From Zingiber officinale (Eukaryota; Streptophyta; Magnoliopsida; Zingiberales; Zingiberaceae), in the NCBI RefSeq assembly GCF_018446385.1, contig NC_056001.1, positions 10,968,672 through 11,032,671 of the forward strand: a DNA stretch of 64,000 nt, given 5' to 3'. Below the pieces are notes generated by a model. The model searched no databases. It was not told the origin of the DNA and saw nothing but the letters and a program-made list of their open reading frames with translations. Below are positions 24,401 to 35,551 of the stretch, piece by piece. How positions within the stretch are numbered: the stretch's first letter is position 1; every line of letters begins with the position of its first letter. Both the position numbers and the translations under genes were made by a program.

Positions 24401-26093
24401 TTCTAGTACCTTTGCTAATAAAAGTCTGATCTAGACACTATCTAATCACTTCCCTAGAATTGTGTAATGTAGTCTTCTTATAAAGCACTCGGATGTAATT
24501 CCATTATCCACCTTTTAGAAACAACATAAAAATACCTTGGATTCAAGAGGTCACAATTTTAGCTTTCTTAGCTACTCTTAGACAATCCTTTGCCTGACTG
24601 AATGCAACAATATATGAATATATTCCCTATTTTTTGTAGTTGAACCCTCATTGTTGGGGGAGAACTTAAAGTGACAAAAGGATTCAATGATCCCTTTTCA
24701 GGTTCACTTGAGTTGCCTTTGCATGTTCAGTTCTTCCCAAATATCACCAATTGAACCTTAGCCATCGACCATTGTTTCTCCTTCTTCTACTAAGGCCACA
24801 TCACAAGAGGAATAAGCAAGAAATCAGCCGATCCTAGACAAACCCATTCCTTATAGGTTCTTTATACTCTACTACAAGGATTTCCCTTGTACTATAAGCA
24901 CCACAGGCTCCCTTTCGAAAGAGATGATAAATAAGAAACAAAGGAAATGTTGTTCTTGCTTCATATAACATATTGCTTTACGCACAAGTATAAACTAGCA
25001 ATGACACTTCAAGTCTGGTAGCAATGAGCACATAATTAGCAACGAGTACCAGGAATAATCAGTGATAAAAAAGAAAAAGACAAAATGTATATTTTTCTTA
25101 CTTAATCAATGCACAAGTTTAAATTGGCAGTGGCATCCTAAAGTCTATTAGCAATTATCACAGAATTAGCAATGTGTATTTGGAATAGTCAAAGAGTACC
25201 TCCAACAAAGCATCATGAGCATCCTTTGGCACTTTAGGTAGAACACGTGACAGGAACTCTTGTTGCCTCCATCCAGTAAAAATCCGGTGGCCAAGAATGC
25301 ACCTTCTACTTTTTAGCTTTCTACACGCTGACCATCTGCGATATGCATCAGATCTGTAGAACTTTCCATAATAGTAGGATAGTATGTCTCCCATCTCTTT
25401 GCAATCAATGAACTTCTTCACTTGGACAAGATTCTTTCCAAAGATATACAGGCTGAGGAGAAAACTTTGTGTTTCATTGTAACTCCAAGAGGAAGATATT
25501 GTACCAGGCAAGGGACTGTAAGAGATATTGACACTAGGTTGCAACAAAGGAACATCATTGTGTGCCTTATTATCTGACATAGTGCTTCCCTTGATTCTAG
25601 ATCCATCAGGTTCTTCCATATGAATTCCAAAATCAGTATGTTCTTCTTTACATGCAAGGAGATTTACGCTGTGACAACTTGAATTCTCTGTTGGTACTAC
25701 AGTTATTGTATAATCAACACACTCATCTTCAACTTTTCCAGTGCTTGAGTGCTTCACTGACCCACCTTCAATGGCACTAATGCTGGAACAAGAAACTCCT
25801 TCTTGTTCATCTTTGATAGCATCATCCATGTGGAGAACCCACATAATGGGGATGGCTAAGTCTACTCTGGCATGATAATCAATAGCACCAATGCTATTGA
25901 TACTAGTAAGGCATGATTGTGACTCTATTGCTAGATTTGGAATGCCTACTTGGTACCCATCTCCTATGCGAGGGGATATCAATGGTTCATCATAAATACC
26001 ATTTCTGACAAGGGAATCTGATGAAGGTAACTGATCAGAAAACATGTCAGCAATGTGCTCTTCTTCAACACAGTTCGTTTCGCAAGAATCCAT
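18453..26093 (-). CDS. SANT/Myb-like nuclear protein (ELM2-SANT, At2g47820-like), 898 aa
   Basis: Two coding exons: 26093-25200 (298 codons) and 20255-18453 (600 codons plus stop), joined by a 4.9 kb GT-AG phase-0 intron. Exon 1 has a diverged ELM2-like stretch (GDGYQVGIPNLAIE, about 45-58; DLAIPIMWV, about 78-86) and a SANT domain (SSWSYNETQSFLLSLYIFGKN...YYGKFYRSDAYRRW, about 201-254). After the junction come the family's conserved FNEGRISLKEFVCTLKTTVG and FWEAVWPRLLARGWHSEQP blocks (DUF7650-like). The C-terminal half is Ser/Asp/Glu-rich with a basic AKRRRL nuclear-localisation-like patch. I recognise the plant 'arginine-glutamic acid dipeptide repeats'/SANT family, proposed to act in chromatin complexes; the function is inferred. 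The gene is tail-to-tail with the sialidase-like gene. No breaks were seen in either exon. Confidence 0.85.
20256..25199 (-). other. 4.9 kb intron of the SANT gene
   Basis: AT-rich throughout, with several small open frames that show no recognisable domain. I looked for copia or gypsy motifs on both strands and found none I would defend. The acceptor at its 3' end (tttttccag) and the donor (gtactc) are normal. Confidence 0.6.
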
Positions 26094-27330
26094 CTGTCAT
26101 CACATTGACTAGAAAAGGTCAAGCGCCTGTGCATTGCCTCAACTTTGCAGAGAAAGGCCCAAATAATAATTAAGTTGTTGATTTACCAACACAACTCAGA
26201 TTTAAATAAAGATGTGAAATTTATCACAGACATTGTCCAGGGACACTAGATTTCAATAAAGATGTGAAATTTATATGGATGAATTATCCAGGGATAGAAC
26301 TCATATGCCAACCAGATCTTGAAAAGCTAAATCCAATTTCACCAATTTAATTGATCTGAAATAAATTGATTAAAACATTAACTAGGAAATATCAGGAACT
26401 TGTGAATAGCATTCTCATGCATCAAAGAAAAGCCCGAATATGGATGTAAGTCAGAAAAGGGGGTGGATGTCAGATACATATAAGAATATCTATTCTACTC
26501 TAGCATTCTTCAAGAGACGCATATATTTGAAATAGCGGGAATTTGAAAACAAAAATCAACGCTGGGAAAGAAAATTACTTTTACTTGTTCTGAAAAAAAA
26601 CTAATCATTTATAAATTTTTATCACCTGAAACCTAATAGAAGGATATGGTTCAACTCAGTAAAAATGGTAAAACAAGAAAGACTAATCCCACGGACCAAT
26701 TTTGGGAATGGAGATATACGACCAAGAAACCAAGCCTAACAGGCAGCATGAAGAACATGCCGACGACTCCTGTCAGCAGTCAAAACAACACGCCGATACA
26801 ATGAAACCCTGATACGATGATATCAGTCGAACAGCAAGCTAATCAATTAGCAATCGACAATAAGATCCTGCAATCATCAAGTATATCATTCTAGTTCCGA
26901 GGCGTTATGAACTAAACCATCGGCCACACACACTGCTCGATCCACATTCAAAGAAAGAACACTTTTTGACGAGGATTTCCATGATAATTCAACAAATCGT
27001 ACAACTCCCTACGTTAGCAGAACATCCGGAATCATGTCGCGAACATAGTCAAGAAAAGCAGACACAAGAAAGCTTACTAACAAGAAAGCACATAAGGTAA
27101 AAAAAAAAAAAGAAAACGATAACGAGATTGAAAGCAAAGGTACAGGAAATGGTATACCGATCGCTAGACAGAGGTCGGTCACGACTTATCTTCGCCTTCA
27201 ACAAACAAACCGATCCACGAGAGAGGAGCAGAGCGAGGGAGAGGGCGAGGAGGAGCGCGACGAGAAGGAGTCGAGGAGGCAAGAAAGAGACTTGGAAAAT
27301 AATAATAGTGGGGGAGTTCGTTCTCCTCTT
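26094..27330 (-). other. Probable 5' leader exon and leader intron of the SANT gene
   Basis: On the minus strand a CT-rich leader (27330 down to 27158) ends GATCG and is followed by a donor gtatac. A good acceptor (gatgacag) falls directly against the ATG at 26093. This gives a leader intron of about 1.06 kb (27157-26094). The transcription start is not defined. Confidence 0.5.
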
Positions 27331-29395
27331 CAATAAGTTTGCTGAAATAAATAAGGCCTTTTTACAAAGCTCTTTTATCTTTCATTTAATAAATAAAAAA
27401 AATGACTGCGCCAGTGGGTCCCGTCTTTGCATTCAATCATAAGGCAGGTAGCAACCGGTTTTTTGGATGATTAATGTAATGGATAAATCAATAATTATAA
27501 AAAGAAAGGAAGTTGACCGGCCCGTAACAAATAAAAATATCTGAGATCAATTCTTAATAAGAGTATTTATTCAGTGTCATTAATTTTAGATTTCTCAAAT
27601 TTATCTCGTGAAACATTTTTATGGGTCAAATCGATTAGTCATTTCGAAAAATAACTTTTTTCTAATTTTCAATTAATACTTCTCTTAAATTATTAAAAAA
27701 AAAGTTTTAAAATATATTTTATAGAGGCTTAATTTTCAAAATCAACACTAAAATGTTTGTAATAGATTTTATGAATGTGAATTTATAATAATAAAAAGTT
27801 TGTGATATACTTAAAAAACTATATCAATCACATAGTTTGTTATTTTTTTAAAATAATAGATTTGAAATATTCTTATTTTACTTCTTTTAAACTAAATATT
27901 GTAAATAGTTTTTATAGAGTCCTAATTTGCAAAATCAACATTAAATTTGACAATGTTTTACTTTGTATTATAGATTTTGTGTATCCGAATTTATAATAAA
28001 AATTTATAGGACCAGTAATTTACTCCTATAAAATATATCAATAATTTGTCTAATAACATCATGTAAGACTAAATTTCATTGAGACAAGATTATACAAGTC
28101 ATCGTCTGTTTTTGGAAACCCAGCCATAGGCCCATAGATGAATTGGTGTTTGCTGTTTGGATACGAACAGCTGAGAACGCTATTTCATGCTCTTCAATTG
28201 TTTTTTTTTTTATTTTTTTAAACCCCACGGGTTAGTTATTCCTCAATCAAATCATCATTTTAGGTAATGATACGAAAATATGACATTGATTCGCAAGAAG
28301 CTCAACAAGCTTTTGAAATAGCTGAAGCTAATTTGAGTGGAGTTGAGGGTAAGAGATAAACAATTCAATAGCTATGTTATTTTCTATACTAGTTAAGTCA
28401 TTAGATCAAAATAAAAAGAATAGACTGATGATATGAAACGCCTGAGATGAGTAATATTATCTTTCTCTAATATCATATTTTTATCAAATTATGTTTTCTC
28501 GGGTGGTACGATGGTTGAAACATAGAATATTATCATATGAAATTTTAGGGTCAAAACTTGACGCATCGGAATAGCCTTTTTTACCATATGTTTTTACCAA
28601 ATTACACCACTTTTTAAACCAAATTCAATTCATTTATTACTAAATCAAATAAATAACCCATAGCTCTACCATAAATTAAACGAACTAATTCCATTAGCTT
28701 GTCCTGCGCAACTTAACAGAAAGCCCAACTTGCTAAATGTTCATCAAATTAATTAAAGCGAGACATTCTTTACTACTGCTACATGAGCGCCAAGAGATAA
28801 TCCATTGGGCCAAACAAGGAAATTAGGATCCGTTACTATTAAAAGTTGACTTGCAGATCAGTTGCAGCTTGGTCGCCAAGAACATGATATACTTCCGGGA
28901 AAGTTGGATTCTCTTATGGTTCACTACTTCAGATATAAGATACAGACAATTCTTAGAAAGCAACAAAGGCAGTCTCTGTTCTTATGTCTGACATCTAAGA
29001 TAAGGCACTCATTGGACTTTCTGCAAGCAGATGACAGTAATAAAATTAATCAGCATTAATGCATCACCAGGGCTCCATTCTCTTCTCCTTTTTAGAGGGG
29101 AAAAAAAAGGGGATCGAACTGCAAAAAACAGTGAAGTTTCATGCATAGCTTTCAAAATCAAGTCTTCAGTGTGGCTTCATTCATGTGAGGCTGCTTCAGT
29201 ACCTTTTTACTTGGTAAGCATAAAATGCTCTGATAAAAAGATTTAACATATTTAAAGTACTTTGCATACTGTTAGCCAACCTGAATACAGACCAACAGCA
29301 AGGCATTTCAAGTCTTACTGAAAGCTCAATGACACATCTAGTTTAATATAAATCCCATGCAGAAGTGGACGCTACATTAGTAATCAAAGCATCAG
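27331..29395. other. Intergenic DNA with an imperfect 190-base-spaced duplication
   Basis: AT-rich, no gene seen. Two similar blocks, 27714-27800 and 27907-28000, share 'ttttatagag...cctaatttgcaaaatcaaca'-like text and a 'gaatttataataa' tail in direct orientation. The last 300 bases presumably include the 3' UTR of the ERF gene. Confidence 0.5.
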
Positions 29396-30292
29396 TCAAT
29401 GAAGAAACAGGTCGTAGGAATCAGAAATCTTTGGCAGGGAGCTGCTGATGTTATCCGTATTGATGCCATTGGAACCAGGGAAACTGAGTTCCCACACAGG
29501 TTCATCCATCCAAAACGCTTTGCTCATCTCTGAGATCATCTGATCATCTCCATTAGCGTTGCTGGTCGATGTTTGGTTCTGCAGTTGGGAAGCCACCGGA
29601 GCATTTGGCTCAGTCGAGTGTTTGCGGGAGTTGGAAGACCGGCGGCAGCTCTCCTGGACTATGCTGCTCAAGTACCCCGACCTGGTGTCGTCGCAAAAGA
29701 GGAAGTTATCAGAAATCTCTACGTCATTGCTCTTAAACTCCGCCGCAGTGCGACGGCTCGGGGCGGAGATGCTATGGCGATGGTTCTGGATTGAGAAGGC
29801 GCTGTGGTCGGGGGGTTGAACGACGGGCAGAGCACCACCGGTGAGGTGTCCGTGGCGCGGCGGCTGCGGGATGTTGAAGCTTTGGGAATGGAAATGAGGG
29901 AGGACAGAGTACTGGAATGCGGTGATGGGAGTCTCGGAGTAGATGAAGTTGGTCCTCGCTTGACTGCCCTTCATGGCGAGTGCTGCCCTGTCGTAGGCCA
30001 GAGCAGCTTCTTGGGCAGTATCGAACGTCCCCAGCCAATGCCTCTCCTTGGTCGTTGGGTCCCTTATCTCCGCAGCGTATCGCCCCCATGGCCGCCTCCT
30101 CACCCCGAGGAATCTCCCCGGCTCAGCCGGCTTCCTCCTTCCTCTCCTCTCGCCGGAGGATGGAGAAGACGATGAGGACGACGATGAGAAAGAATTCTTA
30201 GCCCGGGAGAAGTCCATCGTGGAAGAACTAGTGTTAACATTGCACCCTTGATCCTTCTCTGTTGCATTGTCGATGGACTTGGAGGAAGACAT
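29396..30292 (-). CDS. AP2/ERF transcription factor, group VIIIb (FZP/BD1/PUCHI-like), 298 aa
   Basis: Intronless, as most ERF genes are. A Ser-rich N-terminus precedes a complete AP2/ERF DNA-binding domain at about residues 60-118 ([20 protein letters not shown]...[32 protein letters not shown]). It has the ERF-type Ala/Asp pair (AAEIRDP, GTFDTA) and would bind GCC-box DNA in the nucleus. Residues 205-216 ([12 protein letters not shown]) match the SGYLSSIVP motif I recall from FZP/BD1 and PUCHI, factors that set spikelet or floral meristem identity and lateral-root primordium form; LEP/ERF086 is the nearest alternative. The C-terminus is acidic and Ser-rich ([12 protein letters not shown]), a possible activation region. 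No damage is seen. The family call is firm; the exact orthology is less so. Confidence 0.88.
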   Translation of the reverse strand: MSSSKSIDNATEKDQGCNVNTSSSTMDFSRAKNSFSSSSSSSSPSSGERRGRRKPAEPGRFLGVRRRPWGRYAAEIRDPTTKERHWLGTFDTAQEAALAYDRAALAMKGSQARTNFIYSETPITAFQYSVLPHFHSQSFNIPQPPRHGHLTGGALPVVQPPDHSAFSIQNHRHSISAPSRRTAAEFKSNDVEISDNFLFCDDTRSGYLSSIVQESCRRSSNSRKHSTEPNAPVASQLQNQTSTSNANGDDQMISEMSKAFWMDEPVWELSFPGSNGINTDNISSSLPKISDSYDLFLH

Positions 30293-31500
30293 GGATAGAA
30301 AGAAAAAGGAAAAGAGGGAATTGGATATGGTGAGATTGTAGTAGTGGAATGGAGAGGTGAAGAGACAGAGGTTTTAAAGGAGAGATGCTGGAAGGGAGGA
30401 CACTGTAGATGGACAGGGGATGTTATGGATATCTTCATGCCTCACCTTCAAAATATATATTAATGGAAGCCATGCATTTGGATCTTCTTGTCTTCAAATT
30501 GACTAAGATATGATTAACCAACTAATCCACTAGGAATTTCTATGGGCTACAGGTGTGTATATCCGTGTGTTGGGAATGAGAAAGATAACATAGGATCAAC
30601 ATGGGTCCTCTATTCTACAGTAGTCTACCACTTTTATTTTTCCAGGGCTTATAATCGCTGTCGTTTTTAGTGAGAACTAGCAGTTGATAATTACTCAGAT
30701 TTGACATATGCAAGCATAAACTGTAGCCTCGTGGAGCCTAAACACTTTACGGATCTAAATTATGAGGCATGCAAAGGATCAGCCATGTGCTTCCGCATTT
30801 TAAGCGAGACATAAATGGATCAAGTTGCTTTTGTGGCTTTTTTGTCAGCTTCAAGGTTTACTACCGGAGGGAGCACTTAACGTTGCTCTCCGAATTAAAC
30901 AAACAAACAAACAAAGACATTCTTTTTTTCTCTCTCTCTCCTGTGAGGCAAACCTCGGTCGGTAGTGACTGCCACATGAAACATGAAGGAGGAGGAGAAG
31001 CTGCAAGGGCGGGGGTCCCCATGGCCAACTGATGCCATCTTAATTTTATCTGAGTAACATATACATTTGGGCATCGTAGCGAGAGAGCATTCATGTCCCC
31101 CCAAAGAGTGAAAATGGAGTCAAAAAGGCGAAGTGCCAATGAATAGAATGCCAAATGAATCAACACAAATTAAGTATGTCATATAATATATACGACCATT
31201 GACTTCTCCACTGAGGAATTGTGAACTTTGATGCGTATGATGATGAGGAGATCCTTTTTCATCCTGTCCAAATTATGCATTATTGTTAGACGACGTATGC
31301 TGTTGTTAGAAGCAGCAGCAGCATTGTTCTGCCTCATCTTAAAAGGTGTGAGGATTAGATAACAGTGGACATCAAATAGTGAGTACAATACATATGTGTA
31401 TTTTTTAAGGAAATTAAACAATAATCATGTAGAGAATTAATGGCACGGGAACCAAAAGAGAGAAAGAAAGAGGGCATTGCATATGGCTGTGTGGAGAGGT
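30293..31500 (-). promoter_or_regulatory. Upstream region of the ERF gene
   Basis: No coding sequence is convincing. A weak TATA-like TTTAAAA (minus strand, about 30373-30379) lies 80 bases before the ATG. A (TC)n stretch at about 30929-30942 may be a pyrimidine-patch promoter element. Confidence 0.35.
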
Positions 31501-31920
31501 GAGTAGGAGTAGGTCGCCCGGGATTTGGGGGATGGCTTTATACTAGTTTGACTTGAGGTTTTGATGGAGGTGGCAGAAGGAACAGGGCGGTTTGTCTGGC
31601 CGTGGTAGGTCGTACGCGAACGTGAGGGCGTGGCACCGGGGCCGGTGGCTAGGAGTGCGCACGTACCCAAGTGCATGCTCCGCCGTGACGTGCGTGGAGT
31701 ACTGGAGGGCATGAGGGCAGCACGAACTTGTCGGCGACAAGTTTTCATGGTGGATCTCGATATTGCTCGGTTACATCGATGTAAGGATCGCGATCTCGTG
31801 GTTTGCTTTGCGCGCCACCCGATCGGAAGCGAAACTCGCCGGTCTTCGTTACTTGAATCCGCACAAATTATCCGATGCCTTCGAGTGCCCTGCAGATTGT
31901 CCTCGTTATTCAATAGATTA
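31501..31920 (-). promoter_or_regulatory. GC-rich promoter-like patch with a TATA box
   Basis: A 300-base GC-rich patch (about 31560-31830) stands out from AT-rich flanks. On the minus strand it holds ACGT-core words (GCACGTCA, GTACGTGCG) and is followed by TATAAAG at 31543-31537. The minus-strand open frame across it is compositionally odd and is not a convincing protein. It may drive an unannotated transcript running toward the ERF gene. Confidence 0.3.
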
Positions 31921-34139
31921 GGATATTCTTAAATGAAGTGGTCTGTGAACAGAGTGTATGCAGTGAATATTGACCGGCATGCAATCATGCACAAACTAGT
32001 CGATCATGAGATGATCATCTGACGAACAACACTGACAGTGGGCATGCTCAATCCTTCCGCTCTTCTCCATGTATACGTACTCATGTAGGGATCGGATATT
32101 CCTACAACCCATTCCTATTGCAATGATCTCTCTGCGTGTTGAATTCTCAACGCCCAAGAAATTATTTAACCATGACGATCGATTTCCTGTGAACAGTTGG
32201 GCACATCGCTCCCAATCATCACAATCACTGCTCTACTGTGTCTGTCTTTCTCTTTCGGCGAGACATGTCTCCAAAATATATATATATATACACACGCATG
32301 GCAGTGTAGAACACCACTCGCTACTGACTTCTCACCATAACAAGTAACTAATGATATCAATTAGATATGTGGATAATGAATAAATGTCTTGATTAAAAGA
32401 ATTTTGAAAATATTAGAAAACCAGTCAACAAGTGAAAGCACAATGGACCTATGGAAAGGCTGTGGCATTGAAGTATGGTTCTATAATTTATATATACCCA
32501 TATTCTAACGAACAACTTAAAAAAGTTATCTAACTTGATCGACATTTTATGAATAATACGGTTTAAAGACGCTGTTGATTTCATCGTTGATTCCCTCCCT
32601 AGCTTGACTATATACAAGCCTAGCTAGCTCAAACAGTGCCTGTATCAGTCCACAACCCTCTGGGCACACTTGCTCCCGGGCTCCTTCACCTTGTTTAAGA
32701 AAATTCAAGCAACTGTAAAAAAGGGATTGACCCAGAGCACTTTTATTATTTTCACTTTCATTCGACTTGAAAAGAAATTTGCATCGCACCAAATCGATCA
32801 TGTGTCATTGTGATATATGAATGTTAATTTATTGAATAAAATTTTGTAGATCAGGGATGAAGAAATATCAAAAACTCAAAGCAAGATAGGTTTGACTCTT
32901 CTTAAAGCAAAAGTTCACTATACAGAATTCCTAGCAGAGATCTTTGAGCAATTATTTCTTAGCTTAAAATCATTGCTTATAACAACAACTTCAATAAAAA
33001 GCCATTTACTCACAACTTTGATGAAGTTTCGGTAAGCAAATGGAACCAAATATCTGAAATTTCCTAAACACACAACTAGAACGCGACCTGATCATGCCTC
33101 AACATCATTATTATCTGTTGAGGATAGAATCATAGAACATCAATTATATTTCTTGAGGATAGAATCTTAGGACATGTAAACTTTATATTATATTATATAC
33201 ACACTAAAATAATTCGAAAGCATCAAAGGATCGCATTACTTACCTTTGAGTTATTGCAAATACATATATAAAACTGTCAAATGTCATGTGATAGTGCCAA
33301 CCACTGATATCTAGCTATAGCCTTCAATTATTTGTATGCGACAATAAAGTCATAATACTGCAACTTCTCTTGTCCATATGTTAAACAAACGATCTTGCAA
33401 TTTCTCTTGCATCTATGCCACTAAACCTAAATTACATACCATAGTCCCGTGATTAGATAATATAAATTTAATTACACTTTGATTCGATCTGTTACATTTA
33501 AAATATATAATGAAACCAAATTAGGCACTGATCCCTAATTCCTTGCGGTGTTTTTTTTTTTTTGAAATAATTATACTCATTGAAAACGTTGTATAAAATT
33601 GTATATTGAAATTTTTTACATAATTATATTTGTAATTTTCTCTACTCTTTGGCTATATATATGTCATGCTAACTATATACATTATATTAAAATTTTCTAA
33701 TGTAATTATTCGGTGCCTTAACAGAGAGACGATCTTTAAGTGAACAAGATCCATGATAACGCATGCAACACAAAAGGTTCCAAGGTATAAACTCTTACCG
33801 GCCTTACCAGGCAGGTGATATGAGTACAAACATCACCACCCTAGATATTCGTAAAAGTTGGTAGACATTAAAATATATGATACGGTGTATAGCGAGGGGT
33901 CTAAGGTATAATATAGCGTCAATAGTTAAGATAATTTAATAATCAAAAGTCAAGAAGTGGTGATAATTAAGATCAGAAAGTATGTGTTTGAATGGATCAT
34001 TTTTTCCCGGAACTTGGCTCCCTTCGCCTCAAGGTCACTACTCTTAATTCCCAACCAACCAGCCCCTAGAGTTAGTCAGATCTTCTGAGACATCTCCCTG
34101 TGTTTCGTGGTTGCTCCTATGAGTACACTCTCGGTCTAC
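31921..34139. other. AT-rich intergenic DNA
   Basis: No gene, RNA gene or repeat family was recognised. A short (TA)n(CA)n tract lies at about 32276-32296. Confidence 0.45.
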
Positions 34140-34316
34140 CCCAAGCTAAGCTAGTCGGACCACAAGGTTCAACCCCTCACTTCTCAAGAACAAGGCTCCC
34201 AGTCTACTCCCAATTGGCCCCCATGTCGGTCGAACCCCCAGGGCTCAGCCACTCACTTATCAAAGGCACAGCTCCCAGTCTACTCCCGGTCATTCCCATA
34301 GCTGGTCGGGCCCCCA
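34140..34316. repeat. Tandem repeat, about 72-base unit, left part
   Basis: Two or more units of a 'gctcccagtctactccc' / 'cagcccctcacttctc' sequence run up to 34316. The array resumes at 44283 after the nested insertion, with the CCCCA bases repeated on both sides. Confidence 0.7.
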
Positions 34317-35551
34317 TGTTGGATCGAAAAGACGCTAGAGGGAGGTGAATAGCGTTCATCGTTTTTTTTTAAAAAAAAATGAGAATATGCAACAGAAAAG
34401 AAACACGAAAGTACAAACGCTAACACAAGTAATTTTTATTCGAAGAAGTTTTCGTTCTTCGAACTCCGGAGCAACCTTTCGGTGTCGTAGAAGCCTTTTC
34501 GGTGCAGCGCGCAAATATGAAAGTCGTAGCAGATGTTATTCTAAAGCTATTGGTCGAAGGCTTTTATACAGGCTTATTTCGGGGGCTAGGACTGTTGCTA
34601 ACATGGTGGTCTCTCGTTGAAACTTGATCTGTCAAGTTTATCCACCTCTGGGTGTCTGGACCGTTGACATTGGTTCAATCAATCGTCGTGCTCCAACTCA
34701 GTTTTTGGATGACTTTTCTAGTCTGGGTGCTTGGACCAACTCCGGGTGCCCGGGTGCTTAGCTAGGCACCTACCCGGCAAAGCTAGTCCGGACGCCCAGA
34801 CCAACTCCGGGTGCCTAAATCCCTTCCGGGTGCCGAAATCCCTTCCGGGTGCCTAGATCCCTTCCGGGCGCCCGGACACTCTTTTTCAGTCACTTATTTC
34901 TTGCAAAAAAGAGTTAGTCCAGGCATAAAAATTATCTTGCAAAATAGAGTTAGCACAATAAGAATATGATTAAATTATTATAGGTGTAGCGGAGGCCGGT
35001 TTGAGGTGGGTGAATTGCTGTAAACAAAAAAAATAAAATATACCCTCCTCGTACTTTCAACTCAATTAGTGCAATAGTGATAAAATAGTAAAGCAATAAA
35101 AACTAAATACAGAAAGACAGAGAAGATCGGGATTTAACCTGGTTACAACTAAGACGGTTGTTAATCCAGGGCGATGAAGAGCTCAGTAGAAAAATTCTCC
35201 TTCTCTGAAGGCGGAGAAGCCTTTTACATTTTGGAAGCTTAGAACTATTGCTAGGAATGGCTACACAATGATTGCTTGAGTTGTTGTTTCTTTCCTAGCT
35301 CCAGGGGCCTTTATATAGGTCCTGGAAATCTTATCCCGAGAGTCCAAGGCGCCTCCAACAAGGTTCAAGGCGCCTCCAGCTCAGTCAGCGGATAAAACTT
35401 TATTTGCAGCGCAAACGGTCAAACTGACCTAGCTCAAGGCGCCTTAAACAAGTCTTTCAAGGCGCCTTCAATGTTGAAGGCGCCTTGAATATGTTTAAGG
35501 CGCCCTCAATATGTTTAAGGCGCCTTCAATATATTTAAGGCACCTTCATGG

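Noticed and set aside
23400-24700. Possible retroelement in the SANT intron
   Set aside because: I read both strands for gag, protease, integrase and reverse-transcriptase motifs and found nothing above chance.
29559-30251. Plus-strand frames over the ERF gene
   Set aside because: Antisense shadows of a GC-rich coding exon; the AP2 domain is on the minus strand.
31437-31913. 158-codon minus-strand open frame
   Set aside because: Composition is Arg/Ser/Thr-rich without any domain, it lies over a GC-rich promoter-like patch, and no splice or codon signals support it.
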